Source: Sarcocystis neurona (Eukaryota > Apicomplexa > Conoidasida > Eucoccidiorida > Sarcocystidae). Taken from it: a stretch of 64,000 bases of DNA. A program made the translations under genes and the position numbers. Below, one piece after another: positions 9,596-21,811 of this stretch; position 1 is the stretch's first letter, and every line of letters starts with the position of its first letter. The stretch spans positions 1 through 64,000 of the forward strand of contig KL647325.1 of assembly GCA_000727475.1 (NCBI GenBank). Reading direction: 5' to 3'. Below the pieces are notes generated by a model that was given only the letters and a program-made list of their open reading frames with translations, had not been told where the DNA came from and did no database searches.

Positions 9596-12500
9596 CTGAT
9601 TTGCTGTTTCATCGACTTGAAGAGAAGCTTCTCCCTCTTCGCCTGCTTTTTCTTGCTGTTCCTGCTGCTGTTCACGGTTCCGGGTATGCTACAGGTGCTG
9701 CTGCCCATCCCGCTGCTGCTGCTCGCGCCGCTCTCCTCCTCTCTCTCTTCTCCTTCATTGCCCTCCTCGTCTCGCGCCCTGCATGCTCGCCCGTGCTCCG
9801 GTGCCTCTCCATCACCACGTGCTGCTGCTGCTGCTGCGTCCGCTCCTGCGGGTGCCGCCGCAACTCCTGCGAGTGCTGCCGCTCCCGCTGCTGCTTCTTC
9901 TCCGGCTGTCGCTTCTTCTTCTGTTGCTGCCCCTTTCCTTGCCGCGGTGACCGCTCCGGAAGCGCCTCGCCTCCCCACAGCTACTCCTGCCATTAGCGAC
10001 AGCTTCTCGACCCCGCAGCGAGGAGGCACCCCCAAAAAGAGACTTTGTGCCTCCCTCTCCGCCCTCCCGCCTCCGCCGGAGGCTGCTGCGTCAGCAGCGC
10101 GTCCTTTCGTTCCGCCGGCTGGCGACTGGCTGTTTGCTGCTGCCGCATGCGTGCCTCCTGCTGCTGGATGCCCGCCTTCAGCCACTCCACGCAGAGCGAC
10201 GCTACCTGCCGCAACGCCCCTCGCCGCCGCTGCTCGTCTGCAGCAACCATCATCGTGAAACGTGACCACCAGCCGCACGTGTGGAGACGGGAGGCTGCGG
10301 CTGCGTCTGCAGCAGCCGCTACCCGTTCCGCTCTTACTGTTGCTGCTCGTCTTGGGGCTGTCGCCGCTCGTACTGCTGCCGCCGGTGATGCTGCCACTCC
10401 TGTTGCTACTACTGCTGCCGCTCACGCTGCTGCGTCTGCTGCTAAGCTTCTTCTGGCCGCAGCCCCTGTCCATGTAATGCAGTGCCAGTTTGCACAGCAA
10501 CGGCTCTCTGGTCTCTGTCACGCTTTCTTGCTGTTCTCCCCTCCTACGTATCCTCCCCGCTGCTGCAGCTGCTTCTTCTTCTCCTCCCTGCGGCTGACAC
10601 CACGGCAGTGCTCTGTCCCGCCCGTGCCGGTCCTTCTCTTTCCCTCCTCCGCCTTCTCCTCCTTCTCGTTGCTCTGCGGGACGTGCTGCCTCTCCTGCGA
10701 GTGCCTCTGTGCCCTCTCCGACCGCAGCAGCTCGTGCTGCAGCAGCAGCTCCTGGCACCGTTCCTGCTGCTGTGCGTCCTGCAACAGCAGCAGCGAAGAA
10801 CGACTTCACCACTTGGTCTACGTAGGAATTCTTCAAGTACGTAGGAGAATGGCAGCAGACAGGCAACACCGTCTGCGCCTGCTCGGTGACTACGTAGAAA
10901 TACTGGCCCTTCGTTAGCGGGCGTGCTGCCGCTGGTGCTCCCTCAGCCGCAGTCGCGGTCGCTTCTCCTCCTCCTGTGTGTTCCTCTCCTGCTAAGGCTG
11001 CGGCTGCTGCTACGGCTACGTGTAGTCGCGTCGCCGCTCTGCTGTCTCCTGCACGCGTTGCTGCAATGCTGGGCTCTGCCGCCGCTGCTGTTCCCGTCTC
11101 TGCTTCTAGGGAAGCGCCGAGCTGCTGCTGTGTCCCTGCTGCAGGGGGGAGCGCCGAGAGATCCGCTACCTGCCGCATCCTGCTGCTGCTGCACCTGCTG
11201 CAGCTCTGCGAAAGCCGCGTACCCACAGCAGCCAACACCTGCGAGAGGGGAGCAGCACTTCCTTGTGAAAAACACTTCGCTGCTGCAGCACGGGACCCCA
11301 CACCAGCGATCACCCGCTTTGCAGCCGAGACTGCTACAGGAATACCAGCTGCAGTTGCAGACCCATCACCGGCATAAGCCGTAGCGGCAGAGCCATCACC
11401 GGCAGAACCACCAGCAGCAGCGCCTTTAACAGCACATCCATCTGCAGCAGAGTCGTCAGCAGCAAAAGACAGCGCCTCACGCGCGGCGGAACCCACAGAC
11501 GCAGCGCTTCTCTGTGGCGCAGCAGTTTGTCGAGTTCCGGGGAAAGCCCCTCTCGATGCGTCGTGCATAACAGCAGCAGCAGGGGAAACAGTTCTTTCTT
11601 TCCAAGTGAAGCCCTGCTGCTGCAACTGCACGAGCAGTCGCTTCTCTGCTGCAACGGTTGCAGCAGGAGGACGCAGCAGTGGTGTACACCATCCACAGGC
11701 CGCATGCTGCTGCTCTCCCCAAGACAAGTAGTCTTGCCTCCCTGACATGCAGCCGACTTCCTCTTCTGATGCAGTGCTGCTGCTGCGTACGCCTGGTGAA
11801 CGCAGGAGACTGCAGTGGTTGCAAGAGCACCTGCCGCACGCGCAGAACGACCTGCTGCTGCTGCGTCTGCTGCTGGTGCTGCTAGCTGCGAGGGCGGGCG
11901 AGCCGCCACCGGCGCAGGGTGGTGTATCACTAGATCTAAGTCCCGTCCCCGCCTCCTCGCTCCCACTGCCGCGTCTGCTCGCGCTCCTGCTGCTGCCGGC
12001 ATCGGTGCTGCTGCTGCTGCTCAGCCGGCTGCTCGGCTGCGTGCTGCTGCTCCTGCTGCTCCAGCTGCTGCTAAAGGTGCTGTTGTCGCTCGGCCCGCTG
12101 GGACTGGTCGCCTTCCTGCCGTCTGCAGCTTTGCTGCTACTGCTCTTGCTGCTGCTGCCGCTCCAGGACGGCCTCTCGATACTATCCTGCGACGCGGCAG
12201 AACGCAGGCGCGGGCCTTCTTCAGCCGGCAGCAGCAGTTGCTGCTCCCACATGCCAGCAGCTTCTTCCTCCCCTTCGAGGTGCGTGCTTCCACTGCTGTT
12301 GCTCCTGGTGCTACTGCTATTGCTCCTGGTGCTGCTGCTGTTGCTACGGACGCTGCTTCTGTGGGTGCTGCAGTGACTGTTATCCAAGCTGCTGTTGCTG
12401 CGAAGGCTCCGCTGCGCCCGTCTCCGGCTGGGGCTTACGCCGCACTCGCAGGCATGCTGCAGCACCACCTGCAGCGAGAGAGCTAGGTGTGGGGCCCGCG

Positions 12501-15069
12501 CAGCAGTGCCGGCGAGTGCCGCGCCAGTACATGCTGCAGTAGCGCAGCAGCAGCAGCTACAACCCGAGCAACTCCCGGACGATGCACGCACCACCGCCGC
12601 CGCCTCTTCCTCGTCGCTGTCCCGCACTGATGCTGCCCGTCTCCGCAGACAGTCGAGAGCAGCTCTTCGATATTCAAGGTGCGTCGGCAGTGAAGAACGA
12701 AGAACCCGGTCTGCAGCAGAGCCTGCTACTGCAGCTGCTACTCTTCCTCCTCCTCCTCCTCCACTTCCTCCCTCTGCTGCTGCTGCTCTTCGCGACGAAA
12801 CTGCTGGTGCCGCTGCTTCTTCTATCCGTTCTCCGTTTGCTCCACGCGCTGCCCCTGCCTTGTCGCCTGTTGTTGCTGCTCTCGCTTCTGCTTCCAATTG
12901 TGCGACTGCTCCTCGTGCTGCCGCAGCAGCGCGACGCCCCCTGTCTGTCTCTTTCCCTCGTGCAGCCGCAGCAGCGACTGCTTTGCCTGCAGCCTCAGTC
13001 CCTGACATCGCTGCTTCTTCTCGTCCTGCTGCTCTTCTACCCCCTACGGCTGCTATTCCTCCTGGTCCAGCTGTGTCCATCGATATCTCTTTTGCAGTTC
13101 CTGCCGTGTGCGTTGCTCCGGCAGCAGAAACGCGTCGCACGCCACTGCTGCTGGTGCTGTGCGTCTTGCCCTTCCGGTTGTCCCGGCTGCTGACTTCTGT
13201 CGATCGCAGAAGCCTCACCGAGCTATAGTGCTCTTGGTCTGCGTGATACGCCAGCTGCAGACACGGGTGGGCGTCGCTGAAGTTTTGCATGCGCCAAATC
13301 TTCCACCCTTGGGACCTGTTTTTGCCCGTTCCTCCTGCTGCTGCAGCTTCTGCTGCTGCTGTTGCCGCTGCTGTCGCTGCCACTACAGCTGCTGTTGCTG
13401 CTGCGGCAGTGTCCTCCTCTTCGTCTCCTTCCGCGGCTGCTGCGGCGTCTCCTGCGGTAGCTGTTGCTGCCTCTGGCGTGGCTGCAGCATCCTCAGCTGC
13501 CGCTGCTGCAGCAGTGGCAGGCGTTCCAGACTGCTTGCTGCTGCTCGACTGCTCGCGTTCCTCTTCTTCAGTAGTCGCTGCTGCAGTTGTCGTTTCTTCG
13601 TCCCGTTGGGTGCCGCTGCTGTTGCTGCTTCCCCAGAGCTGCTGCGTCGCGACGCCGCCTCCCCTGCTGCTGCTGCTGCCACAGCTCTCCTTATCCGTCG
13701 CAACGGCAGCAGCAGCAGGTGCAGCAGCCGGTGAGCCGCAGCACGCAGACGTGCTGCCTTCTTGATCTTCTCGTTTGTAGCGCCTACACTCTTCTTCCTC
13801 ATCCTCTTCCTCCTCTTGCTTCCGCGTGTCCGGGGAAGACGAAGAAGAACTCCCTGTTGCAGCATGTAAGCGCTCGTAAAGGGACTGCTTCGCTGCTGCA
13901 GCATGCGCTCTGCGTTGGCGTTCCTGCCGAAGCCACTGCTGCTGGGACAGGTGAGCCGCGGCTGCGACAGCAGGAGCGCCGCTGCTGTTCCTCGTGCCTC
14001 GTCGGCCGCCTCGCTGCTGTATGCTGCTGCAGCCGCGATCCGCTTCAAAGCTGTTGCTTCTGCTTCGATTGCAGCTGCTGCTGCCGCTCTGTCTCCTCCT
14101 CCGCCGGCCGCTACTGCTCTTGCGATTTCGGCTGCTTCCCCCGCTGTGCCCGTGGTGGCTGTGGCTGCTGCTGCTGTAGCTGCTGCTGTAGATGCTGCTA
14201 AAGCTGCCGCTGCTGTTGCTGCACACGTGAATAAGCAGATTGACTTTGAACGCCTGACTCAAGGCTTGCAGTTCCATCTGCCCTCCCCAGCTCCCGGGGC
14301 GTTGCATGCGTCTCAGGTAGCTCTCAAAGGAGTCTCCCTCTTCTTCCGATAGAAAAGCAGCAAAGTCATCTGCATGCGCCTTCATGTAGGCAACCGCTGC
14401 TGCTCGGTAGCGCAGGTGCTGCTCCTGCTGCCCGCAGTGTTGCTCTGCAAAGGCTCGAAAAAGGCAGTTGCCATCGGGGACGATGTGCTGCAGCTGCAGC
14501 CCGTGTTCTCGCAGCTGCGCCGCGAAGCTGCTGTTGTTGTTCTTGCTGCTGCTGCTGCTGTTCCGCCCGCCGGCCCCGCTGCTGCTTCCCCTTCCCCACG
14601 CCTTCCCCCAGCCCACATTCTTGTTGCTGCTCCTGCTTCCCGCACCGCCCTTCCTGCTACAGCTGCTGTTGCTCTTGTCGCCCCTTTCACTGCTCGAAAG
14701 CGCTGCGCTACTGCTGCTGCTGCTGCTCGCAGTCTTGCTCGCGCCGCTGCCCTTCGCCGCCTCGTCCCCGCCGTCACTGCCTCCCGGCGGATCCTCGAAG
14801 CAAATTTCCACCTCGTAAGTCGGAGCAACAGCACCAGCAGGGCACGCAGCAGACCCCACACCGCAGCAGCGCGGTGCCTTGCCCGGTCTCCGAGCCTTCT
14901 CCTCCTTCTTTAGCAGCCACGCTTCCTTCCCTGACCCCTGCTTGCTGCTGCTGCCGCTCCTCTGTGACTCAGATGGACTCGACGCCGCAGTCGAGTCCCG
15001 CTGCTTCTTACGCTTCTTCTCGCTGCGGCGGCTCCCCATGCTGCCCTCCTGCTGCTCGCTCGACAACAT
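9596..15069 (-). CDS. OTU-family deubiquitinase, OTUD3-like, giant low-complexity form
   Basis: A cysteine protease of the OTU family, expected to cleave ubiquitin chains. Numbering from the ATG at 15069 (a second ATG at 15039, giving MGSRRSEKKRKK, is equally plausible). After a basic S/G-rich N-terminus, residues about 185-285 carry the first part of the OTU domain: the Cys loop DGNCLFRAF with catalytic Cys202, then HLRYRAAAVAYM, and WGGQMELQAL leading to strand VNLLIHV. The remaining domain, WKIWRM followed by LAYHADQEHYSSVR with catalytic His614, comes only after about 300 residues of S/A/E-rich sequence. In compact OTU proteins Cys and His are about 100 residues apart. The C-terminal 1,200 residues are mainly homopolymers with conserved-looking islands (KGQYFYVVTEQAQ; SYVDQVVKSFF; VRLVVTFHDDG) whose function I cannot assign. 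The frame runs to TGA at 9592 but probably splices at 9595. Confidence 0.85.
13306..14217 (-). repeat. Low-complexity insertion inside the OTU domain
   Basis: This segment encodes roughly residues 285-588 of the OTU protein: serine runs, histidine/glycine, arginine/serine, then acidic and alanine runs (EEEEDEEEECR; ATAAAATAA-type). It lies between the strand LLIHV and the W-K-I strand, a position occupied by only a few residues in OTUD3-type domains. The DNA is CTG/CAG-derived and open in other frames, but the flanking OTU halves fix the coding frame. It shows no internal splice pair that would clearly remove it, although an unrecognised intron is the main alternative. Confidence 0.7.
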
Positions 15070-15777
15070 ACAAATTCTCTCTCCTTCACACGCAGCGACA
15101 CACAAGCATGCTGCTTGTTACACACGGCTACCTTTCCAGCCACATACCGACACCCAGACCCTTACAAAAAAGGTGCATATACATATATACCTATATATAT
15201 ACACCCTAACACACACACAGCTATGAACATACACACATACGTACACCTGTGCACACGCATAAGCACATCCATATCCACACAGCGGGGGTCATGTACACAA
15301 ACACGTATATACGTCTACTTGAACAGTCGCACACTCTCTCAACTCGTATGTACATATACAAAGACGTCTACGCATTTGTATATATATGGATGGATATACA
15401 TACATGTGTGAATACGGGCAGGTGCGTATATACAATTTTACTGTATAGCGGGACGCACGAATGTGCAAGTACGTGTCCGGCCGCGTGACTTCTGCGCAGG
15501 ACGAAGTTTCGACGAAGCGCTGCGTCGTTTCTGCGATGGCCAGCATAGGGCAGCAGCAGCTCCTGCTGCCCCTCCTTCTCTGTTCCCCCCCTGCAGCGCG
15601 GCGGCTGACGTGGCGAAGGGCGTTGCTCGACTTCCGCGGGTGTCCTGCCAGCGGTGGACTGGTGCTGCTGCGGCTGCACCTTCTCCTTGCCTCTCCTCCT
15701 ATTACTGCTGCCCTCGCCTCACGTTGTCGCGGGAGCCGGCGCCGGCGCCAGGGTGCTGCAGCTGCTGCTGTTGACTG
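15070..15777. other. Upstream region of the OTU gene and CAG-containing spacer
   Basis: Immediately 5' of the OTU gene (minus strand) lie CA/TA-rich repeats (15150-15420), suggesting a short promoter or 5' leader. From 15460 to 15777 the DNA becomes CTG-rich. The plus strand is open from 15461 to 15964 with a leucine/arginine-rich translation that I regard as a shadow of the minus-strand exon ending at 15778. Confidence 0.35.
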
Positions 15778-15958
15778 CTACGGAAGAGCGCTACGACGCC
15801 CCGGCGTGTTTCCGCTGCTCCTGCTGTCTTCTCCGCCCGCGTCATCCCTTTTCCGCGGTCCCGCGCTGCCACACCTGTGCCGCTTCCTGCTCCTTTTTCG
15901 CACGTCGTCGCGTCCTCCCGGCGTAAACTCCAGAGGAGCAGTGCCTACAAGAACTGAT
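15778..15958 (-). CDS. Probable terminal exon, basic C-terminal tail
   Basis: The acceptor atcattttacag opens at 15958 (phase 2) into VLVGTAPLEFTPGGRDDV, then a strongly basic tail (KRSRKRHRCGS; GPRKRDDAGG; TPGRRSALP) before TAG at 15778. Composition is normal rather than repetitive, and the acceptor is clean. Upstream minus-strand frames at 16030-16140 (LERARQGALQVPLFLRAAAA) may be the preceding exon, but its donor and phase could not be matched. Product unknown; a nucleic-acid-associated basic tail is only a guess. Confidence 0.45.
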
Positions 15959-15959
15959 C

Positions 15960-17611
15960 TGTAAAATGATACGTACGTATGTGCTGCTGTAGATATGTAG
16001 ATATATAAATATATACACGGCTGCCAGCAGCTCGCGAACTGCTGCGCTGGCGGCAGAGGACAGCAGGCTGCAGCGGCACGGAGGAAGAGGGGCACCTGCA
16101 GAGCTCCCTGGCGTGCGCGCTCCAGTGCAGAGGACAGCCTCACGCATATGTGAGAGAGGGAAACGTCGGCCGCAATGCTGGACGCATATAATATACAGAC
16201 ACGTACACACACATATACATATTTTGTACCTACAGAAGGCACGAATGGAGGGTGTGCGTACACCTGCACACGCAGTCTTGATGCTACTTCGTTTCTGCTG
16301 CGAACTTCCTGCGTGCACGGTGCCGTGTGGCCACGGCTGTTCGCGGCAGCAGTGAAGGCAGCGGCGGCGCCTCACACCGCAGCGACAACACCCTGGACAG
16401 TGACGTTCTCACCGGTGCTGCTGCTGTTGGTTTTGCTGGTGTTTCCGTTGTTGCGCGCTCCGGGCGGTGTTCTTCAGCCCTGCGGCCAGGACGGCGAGAA
16501 CAACCTCAACAGGGGGACGCGTAGGTCGGCGTATCGTGGAACTCGTCTCTCGTGTTGCTCTGGACACGGAAAAAAGTCCGAACAGCAGCTTCTGCGGCAG
16601 CGCTGCAGCGTCTACAACGCGCTGCAGTGCTGCGCCCCCTGTGTTCTTAAGCCGCAGACGCACGACGCAGTCTACGGGGCAGCAACAGCAGCAGTGGCAG
16701 AAGAGAGGCAGGGGTGGACTGCAGGGGAGAACCCGCGCCGCCTTCTCTTATCGCCGCGAAACTAGCAGCAGCAGGAGCCGGGGCAGTTTGTGCAGCCCAG
16801 GACCTCAGTCCGCTGAGAGGCCAGAGTGGGCCTCTCTCTGTCCTTTCGGCGAAAGTCCCCGGCGGCGGAGAACGGAAGCTGCCGTCTTTGTCGCAGACGC
16901 GCGTACTCAAACGCATCTAAACTGGATGCTCTTTCGTTTCCCCTTCCATCCCGTGTCTCTGCTGTCCTTGCAGCAGTCCAGCTCCGCATGCGTTGCAATT
17001 CGGAAAGAAGAAAATAGCGTGGATTGCTGCTGCTGGACTGCCCTCGCAAAGAATTACAATGCTCCGGAGCTGCCTGGAGACTACGGCGTTGCAGCGATTC
17101 CTTCTGCCAGCGCTGTGCTGCTACTTGTGACGGTTGCCATTGCTGGTGGTACAGGTATGTGAATGCTGTCGCTGTGCTGCCAACGCGCTTGTCCGATACG
17201 GTGCTCCTGCGACTGCTGGCGCAGCTGCTGCTGCTGCTGCTCCTCGAGCTCGGCCAGTGCTCGCCTACTCGTACCACCACTACCCTCCTGCCGACGTGCT
17301 GTGCTGCTGCCGGTCCTGCCGCTACTACTACTTCTACTACTGCCTGGCGCTGTGCCGGTCTCTGCTGCTGCTCGGACTGCTCTGCTGGAATCATTTCAAC
17401 CTGTGCCGGTGCTGCGTTGCCGGCTGGCCCAGCTGCCGCTGTCGTGTGGTGTTGCTGCCAGCATTATCGGCCCCTCTGGTGCTGCTTCGTGCTGCCGCGA
17501 CAGAAAAAGTAGGCGAACACGGACGCCTGCTCCGCGTGCTCGAGAAAAGGACATGTGGTAGCGGAGAGAAGAAGCAGGGTCCGCAGAGAAGAATACACGG
17601 CAAAAAAGGTG
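15960..17611. other. CAG/CTG-rich region open on both strands, coding strand unresolved
   Basis: Both strands carry protein-like stretches. Plus: LAKNYNAPELPGDYGVAAIP near 17050, ending at a possible donor ggtacag|gtatgt near 17155. Minus: DGSFRSPPPGTFAERTERG near 16850 and PRYFLLSELQRMRSWTAARTA near 16980. Splice sites can be proposed for either. I therefore do not call a gene, but coding sequence on one strand is likely. Confidence 0.4.
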
Positions 17612-18097
17612 CTAGGAAAAGGAATGCGGTGCGCGTGTGCTACTACACTGTCCGGGAGCATACACGCGACTCTTGCAAAGGCGCTGCTGTGTGAAGCTCG
17701 GGGTCAGCAACAAGCCCTGCCCGCAGCGGTTGCGCGAACTCAGCTCCTCCACCAGCCGTTCGCGCGGGCTACGGACCAGCGGCAGCATTTGCCAGCGACA
17801 GCAACGGCCATCGTGATGATACTCCACACTCGCCAGCACTGCGGCACGTCGCAATACTGCAGCCCATCCTCGCTCCACGACAAGAAGTGCCCGTTCCAGC
17901 AGCATCAACAGCAGCGAGAGACAGAAGAACAATAGCAGAGAAGGATCGCAGCGTAGTAGTAGCAACTCAAGCGGCAGCACCAGCGATGTGCGTGAGCGCA
18001 TCACAGTAACAGTACTGGTCGTTTTCCACCTTCGCGACGGACACACACATCCGGAAGAAAAACTGCACACGCAGTGGGGCATTGACCGCAGCAGCAT
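17612..18097 (-). CDS. Weak candidate, hydrophobic hypothetical protein
   Basis: A minus-strand frame from an ATG at 18097 runs to a stop at 17612. It has a hydrophobic segment (CLSLLLMLLERALLVVERGW) that could span a membrane, followed by RSPRERLVEELSSRNRCG. A competing frame at 17990-18110 reads RVQFFFRMCVSVAKVENDQY and looks equally natural, so an exon boundary with a frame change near gctg|gtgctg is possible. The true structure is not resolved. Confidence 0.25.
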   Translation of the reverse strand: MLLRSMPHCVCSFSSGCVCPSRRWKTTSTVTVMRSRTSLVLPLELLLLRCDPSLLLFFCLSLLLMLLERALLVVERGWAAVLRRAAVLASVEYHHDGRCCRWQMLPLVRSPRERLVEELSSRNRCGQGLLLTPSFTQQRLCKSRVYAPGQCSSTRAPHSFS

Positions 18098-18180
18098 GAG
18101 CCAAGGCGCACGCGTCGCCACGCCGCGCTCAGCGGGCTAAAGAATCAATAGCAGCACAGACCCTTCTGAGTAACAGTCGA

Positions 18181-18414
18181 ATGCAGAGCCAAATCGACAG
18201 CAGCGGTGACGAGGAACCTGAGATGACCACCCACAGCAAAAGCTCAAGAAGACGGCAAGGCTCTGCTGCGAAGGGCCGTGGCTCGCGGAACATTCTCGCG
18301 CACACTTACACAGACACGGGTGCTACTGTGCGAAACGTGACAGATGACACAGCCGATGAAGCAGTGGCAGACGCATGTGAGGGAGGGGACCACGCCCTAC
18401 TGGCTGTCCATTAA
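18181..18414 (+). CDS. Candidate small hydrophilic protein (77 aa)
   Basis: An ATG at 18181 begins an uninterrupted hydrophilic frame (SQIDSSGDEEPEMTTHSKSS, then SRRRQGSAAKGRGSR and NVTDDTADEAVADACEGGD) ending in TAA. The composition is coding-like and free of microsatellite. No domain is recognised, and it could be an exon of a longer gene. Confidence 0.3.
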   Translation: MQSQIDSSGDEEPEMTTHSKSSRRRQGSAAKGRGSRNILAHTYTDTGATVRNVTDDTADEAVADACEGGDHALLAVH

Positions 18415-21400
18415 GTATTTCACGGAGATCTACAGTAACAGTCCTGCGTAGCAGGCCGGGTCGATGGCGGCACTTTCACGGAACGCAGGCCCTCCGCTAA
18501 TGCGCCGGCACTATTAGCCGTCCTCGTACCTGTGTATATGCGTCCGGAGGTGAATGTGATACGGGCTGGACTCTGTACAGAATTGTGCCTGCTTATGTTC
18601 GAGTTCATGCAGGAGACAGACGTGAAAATACAGTACAGGCGCACTGGTAGATACCCTCGTCATTACGCTTACACAAGTACCCAGTATCTTAAAACATGTA
18701 GTAGGTTCATTGTGTGCACACGCACGTATATTCGTGTGTGTATATACGTATGGCTGCGAACCTGGATGAGAGTGTATTCACGTGCACGTACGTGTGCAAC
18801 AGGCATGCAGACAATACACGCCGCAATGCAGAAGAAAAATTACGTGAAGAAAAATTACGTGAAGAAAAACTACGTTTGGAAAAATGGGTGGTGCACCATC
18901 TATGTACGTGGTGGACGTCGACACATCAGCATCCACACCGATAGAATACCAGGTGTCTAAATCTCTCCTTCGGTACTATACAAATGCACAACGACGTCTA
19001 CACGCCTGCATCCGTCAGAGTGTACATTTAGAGAGAGACGCAGATCTATGCACAGGTCGCGGATGTGTAGGAGGGGCACTGTCCACCTTCTAACGCTCGA
19101 CACCGATCTATATAGAGATTGCGTGTGTGCAAACATCTGGAGGGAAATACTGTCCAATTTGTAACGCTCTCCATCGTGAGAAAGCTGTGAGGTGAGAGCA
19201 CCTGGAACATACGCCCGCTATATATATATACTTATATATGTATATATATATATATGAAAAGCAGACGATGGAACCGTCTGGACAAATTTCCACATATATA
19301 TATATATATATGTAAATGGATGTCTTTTATTTATATGTATGTGTCCTTGTCAGTGTTTCTATGTAGATGCTACATTCTGAGACAGTCACAATATGCCTGC
19401 GTGTATATGTACATGTCTGTGTGTTCAGATCCTTACCTTTTACATATGTGTGAGTAAGCGGATGACACGTTGTGAACAACGGAATAACCACAGTTGCGAA
19501 AGCGTTAAATTCTTCTGCAGTAGATCCCATTTCATATCTCAACCTGCATGCAAACTCCTACATGCCCACGCACAGATACGTACACATATACACAAATATA
19601 TATATATATATATACGTATATATATGTATATATACATGTATGTATATATATATATATTATGCACGTGGATGACACGTAGTGATATACATACACACTATTC
19701 GCATAGAGTTCGCTCAATGATACAACGCAGTTTTTCTGTGTCTATTTCCGTGGTCACACCTGTGGAAAGTCCTTTTGCCACAGATGAAGTTTTAAGTGCA
19801 TCGTGAACTCACTTGTGTGTATACATGTCCGTTTACGTGCGCCTTCAGGCAGGCAGTTTATGCCTGTCGCCCTCTCTAAACAGGTGTGCCTATATTTGTC
19901 GGTGCACGCTTGTGCACAAGCCGGTAGGTTTGCTGTATTCCGACCAAGATGGTATACTTTTAGAGGTCAGTAGGCGCGACACAAAGAAGACACCTATTTT
20001 CTAGTATCAGAGGGAAATTCGGGGCGGATAGCAATTATGATGGACAATCAGACGTTTGGATCTCCTATCTTCGTGTACACCCACCTACGTGTGCACACAT
20101 GAGTATAGATACCGATGTATGTAGTCGTGTGTATTTCTACACGCGTTATACGTATACATATATATATATATGCGCTGGTAATGGATCCTACACTTGCGTG
20201 ATGGCTGAGGGTTGAATCTGAATTCCTCTTTTCTCCTTCCTACCTCTATATATCCACATATATAAACATGGGCATAAGTATATTCTTTATGCCTAGAGCA
20301 CACCCGCGTACGTAGATCCTACAGATATTCGCGCATGCACACAATCCGGTATCTACATACACCTATGTATTTCTTTCTGGCTTTCACACTAGTGTATGCA
20401 TGAAACAACATTTCCAGAAACCAAGCGCACGCCAGGACAAGGCCCCTTGGCCGACGTCAAGGGCAAATCATGACATGGACACGCTCAAACGTGTACACCG
20501 TGCAGGTGGCTCTCGAGGATGCAGTTGTATTGTGCATTTCCTACCAGCAGCAACTGCCGTAACCCCGGCGGGAGCAGCGCAGCACCCGCATTTCGACTAG
20601 GCGCGGCACAACCTCTAGCAGCAACAGCAGCACCACCAGGAAACGTCTGTAACTGTCGCTTTTACTCGTGCGGCATGAGCTAGCTGGTGAAGTGTCTTAC
20701 AGAGAGGGAGCCTGCCAAAGACGGGCGGTGATTCCCTTGTTGTTTTGCGTCTTCAGCTGCAGTACAGAGATTTGGATGGAAGTGCACGAACCCCGCAGAT
20801 ATGTACTCTATCGCGAAAGAACGCCGGCACCGTCCTTTCATAAATAAATAAAGAGCGTAACACGTTTGCTTTCTGTCTCTAAGAAATGACTAATACTTGC
20901 GTCCAGACGTGGAAATGTACATACGTAACTGACTGCAGGATAACGCAGGTGTCCCACCTATATCGGGAGGAGTACGCAATATAGAAAACAACAGGCCTAC
21001 ACCGTCTCAACGCTTGGTGACGCTTTAGTGAAGTCGAGTATGCTTACAAAAAACTACTACATTTATTCATACAGAAGTCCGCAAATATGGAAGTACACTC
21101 TTCTAAGTATGTATATAAATACATATATCCACCTGTCATGTGCCTCTCGTGTATACACGTATACCCATGTTACACATAAATACGTGCATGCATACATCGC
21201 CTGGTATAATTCTCCTCCACGAATACGTACGTATTTTTTACGGAGGACGATTGTCTCACACACACACACACACACACTTGTACGTACAACTACATGCACT
21301 TCACGTGTACTGTTTTGAACATATCCTATGTTCTACCAAGATCCCGCCAGTATGTAATAGAATGTAACAGTGAGCACAAGGCTCAGGGTACTACGTCTTA

Positions 21401-21811
21401 TAAACAACGCGCTTCCGGTTAAATTCATGCGCCTGCAGATACCGGCCGATGGGTATCGACGGACCCGCCCTGACGCACACTGCTTCACTCAGGCCGTATT
21501 TCTTCCGTACCACACCACTTTCGAACTGCGCACGCAATTTCCCGCTTGTCCATATATATATATATATATATGTAGATATACTCACGGTATACAGGTAGGT
21601 GACCGTCCCAGGAGCTGCAACAGGCTTCTTCAACTCACTTAAGACGTTTTTCTACAGAAAACGAGATCATATATAACTTCATTGTTGCCTCTCCCTGCGG
21701 CAGATACCCACGCCAGTCTCCGTGTGTTCTAGTGTGCCAAACATACATCGCTTAACATGCCCGCAAACTTGATACTGATGTTGAGTCTCGGTGAATCATC
21801 ACTGTTTCTAC
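18415..21811. other. Gene-poor, TA/CA microsatellite region
   Basis: About 3.4 kb without a supported gene. TA arrays occur at 19218-19256, 19293-19315, 19593-19660, 20152-20172 and 21550-21573, and a (CA)n run at about 21257-21278. Frames open on both strands around 21390-21640 (plus: PADGYRRTRPDAHCFTQAVF; minus: RAGPSIPIGRYLQAHEFNRK) might hide an exon, but neither has an ATG. The tandem repeat at 18831 is listed separately. Confidence 0.4.
18831..18875 (+). repeat. 15-bp tandem repeat, three copies
   Basis: The unit gaagaaaaattacgt occurs at 18831 and 18846 and, with one change (aaactacgt), at 18861. It is followed by a degenerate half-copy. In one plus frame it gives EEKLR three times, in another KKNYV three times. 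No gene is established around it. Confidence 0.85.

Noticed and set aside
11747..12486. Long plus-strand frames opposite the OTU gene
   Set aside because: They are leucine- or alanine-rich reverse readings of CAG arrays. The OTU motifs fix the minus strand as coding.
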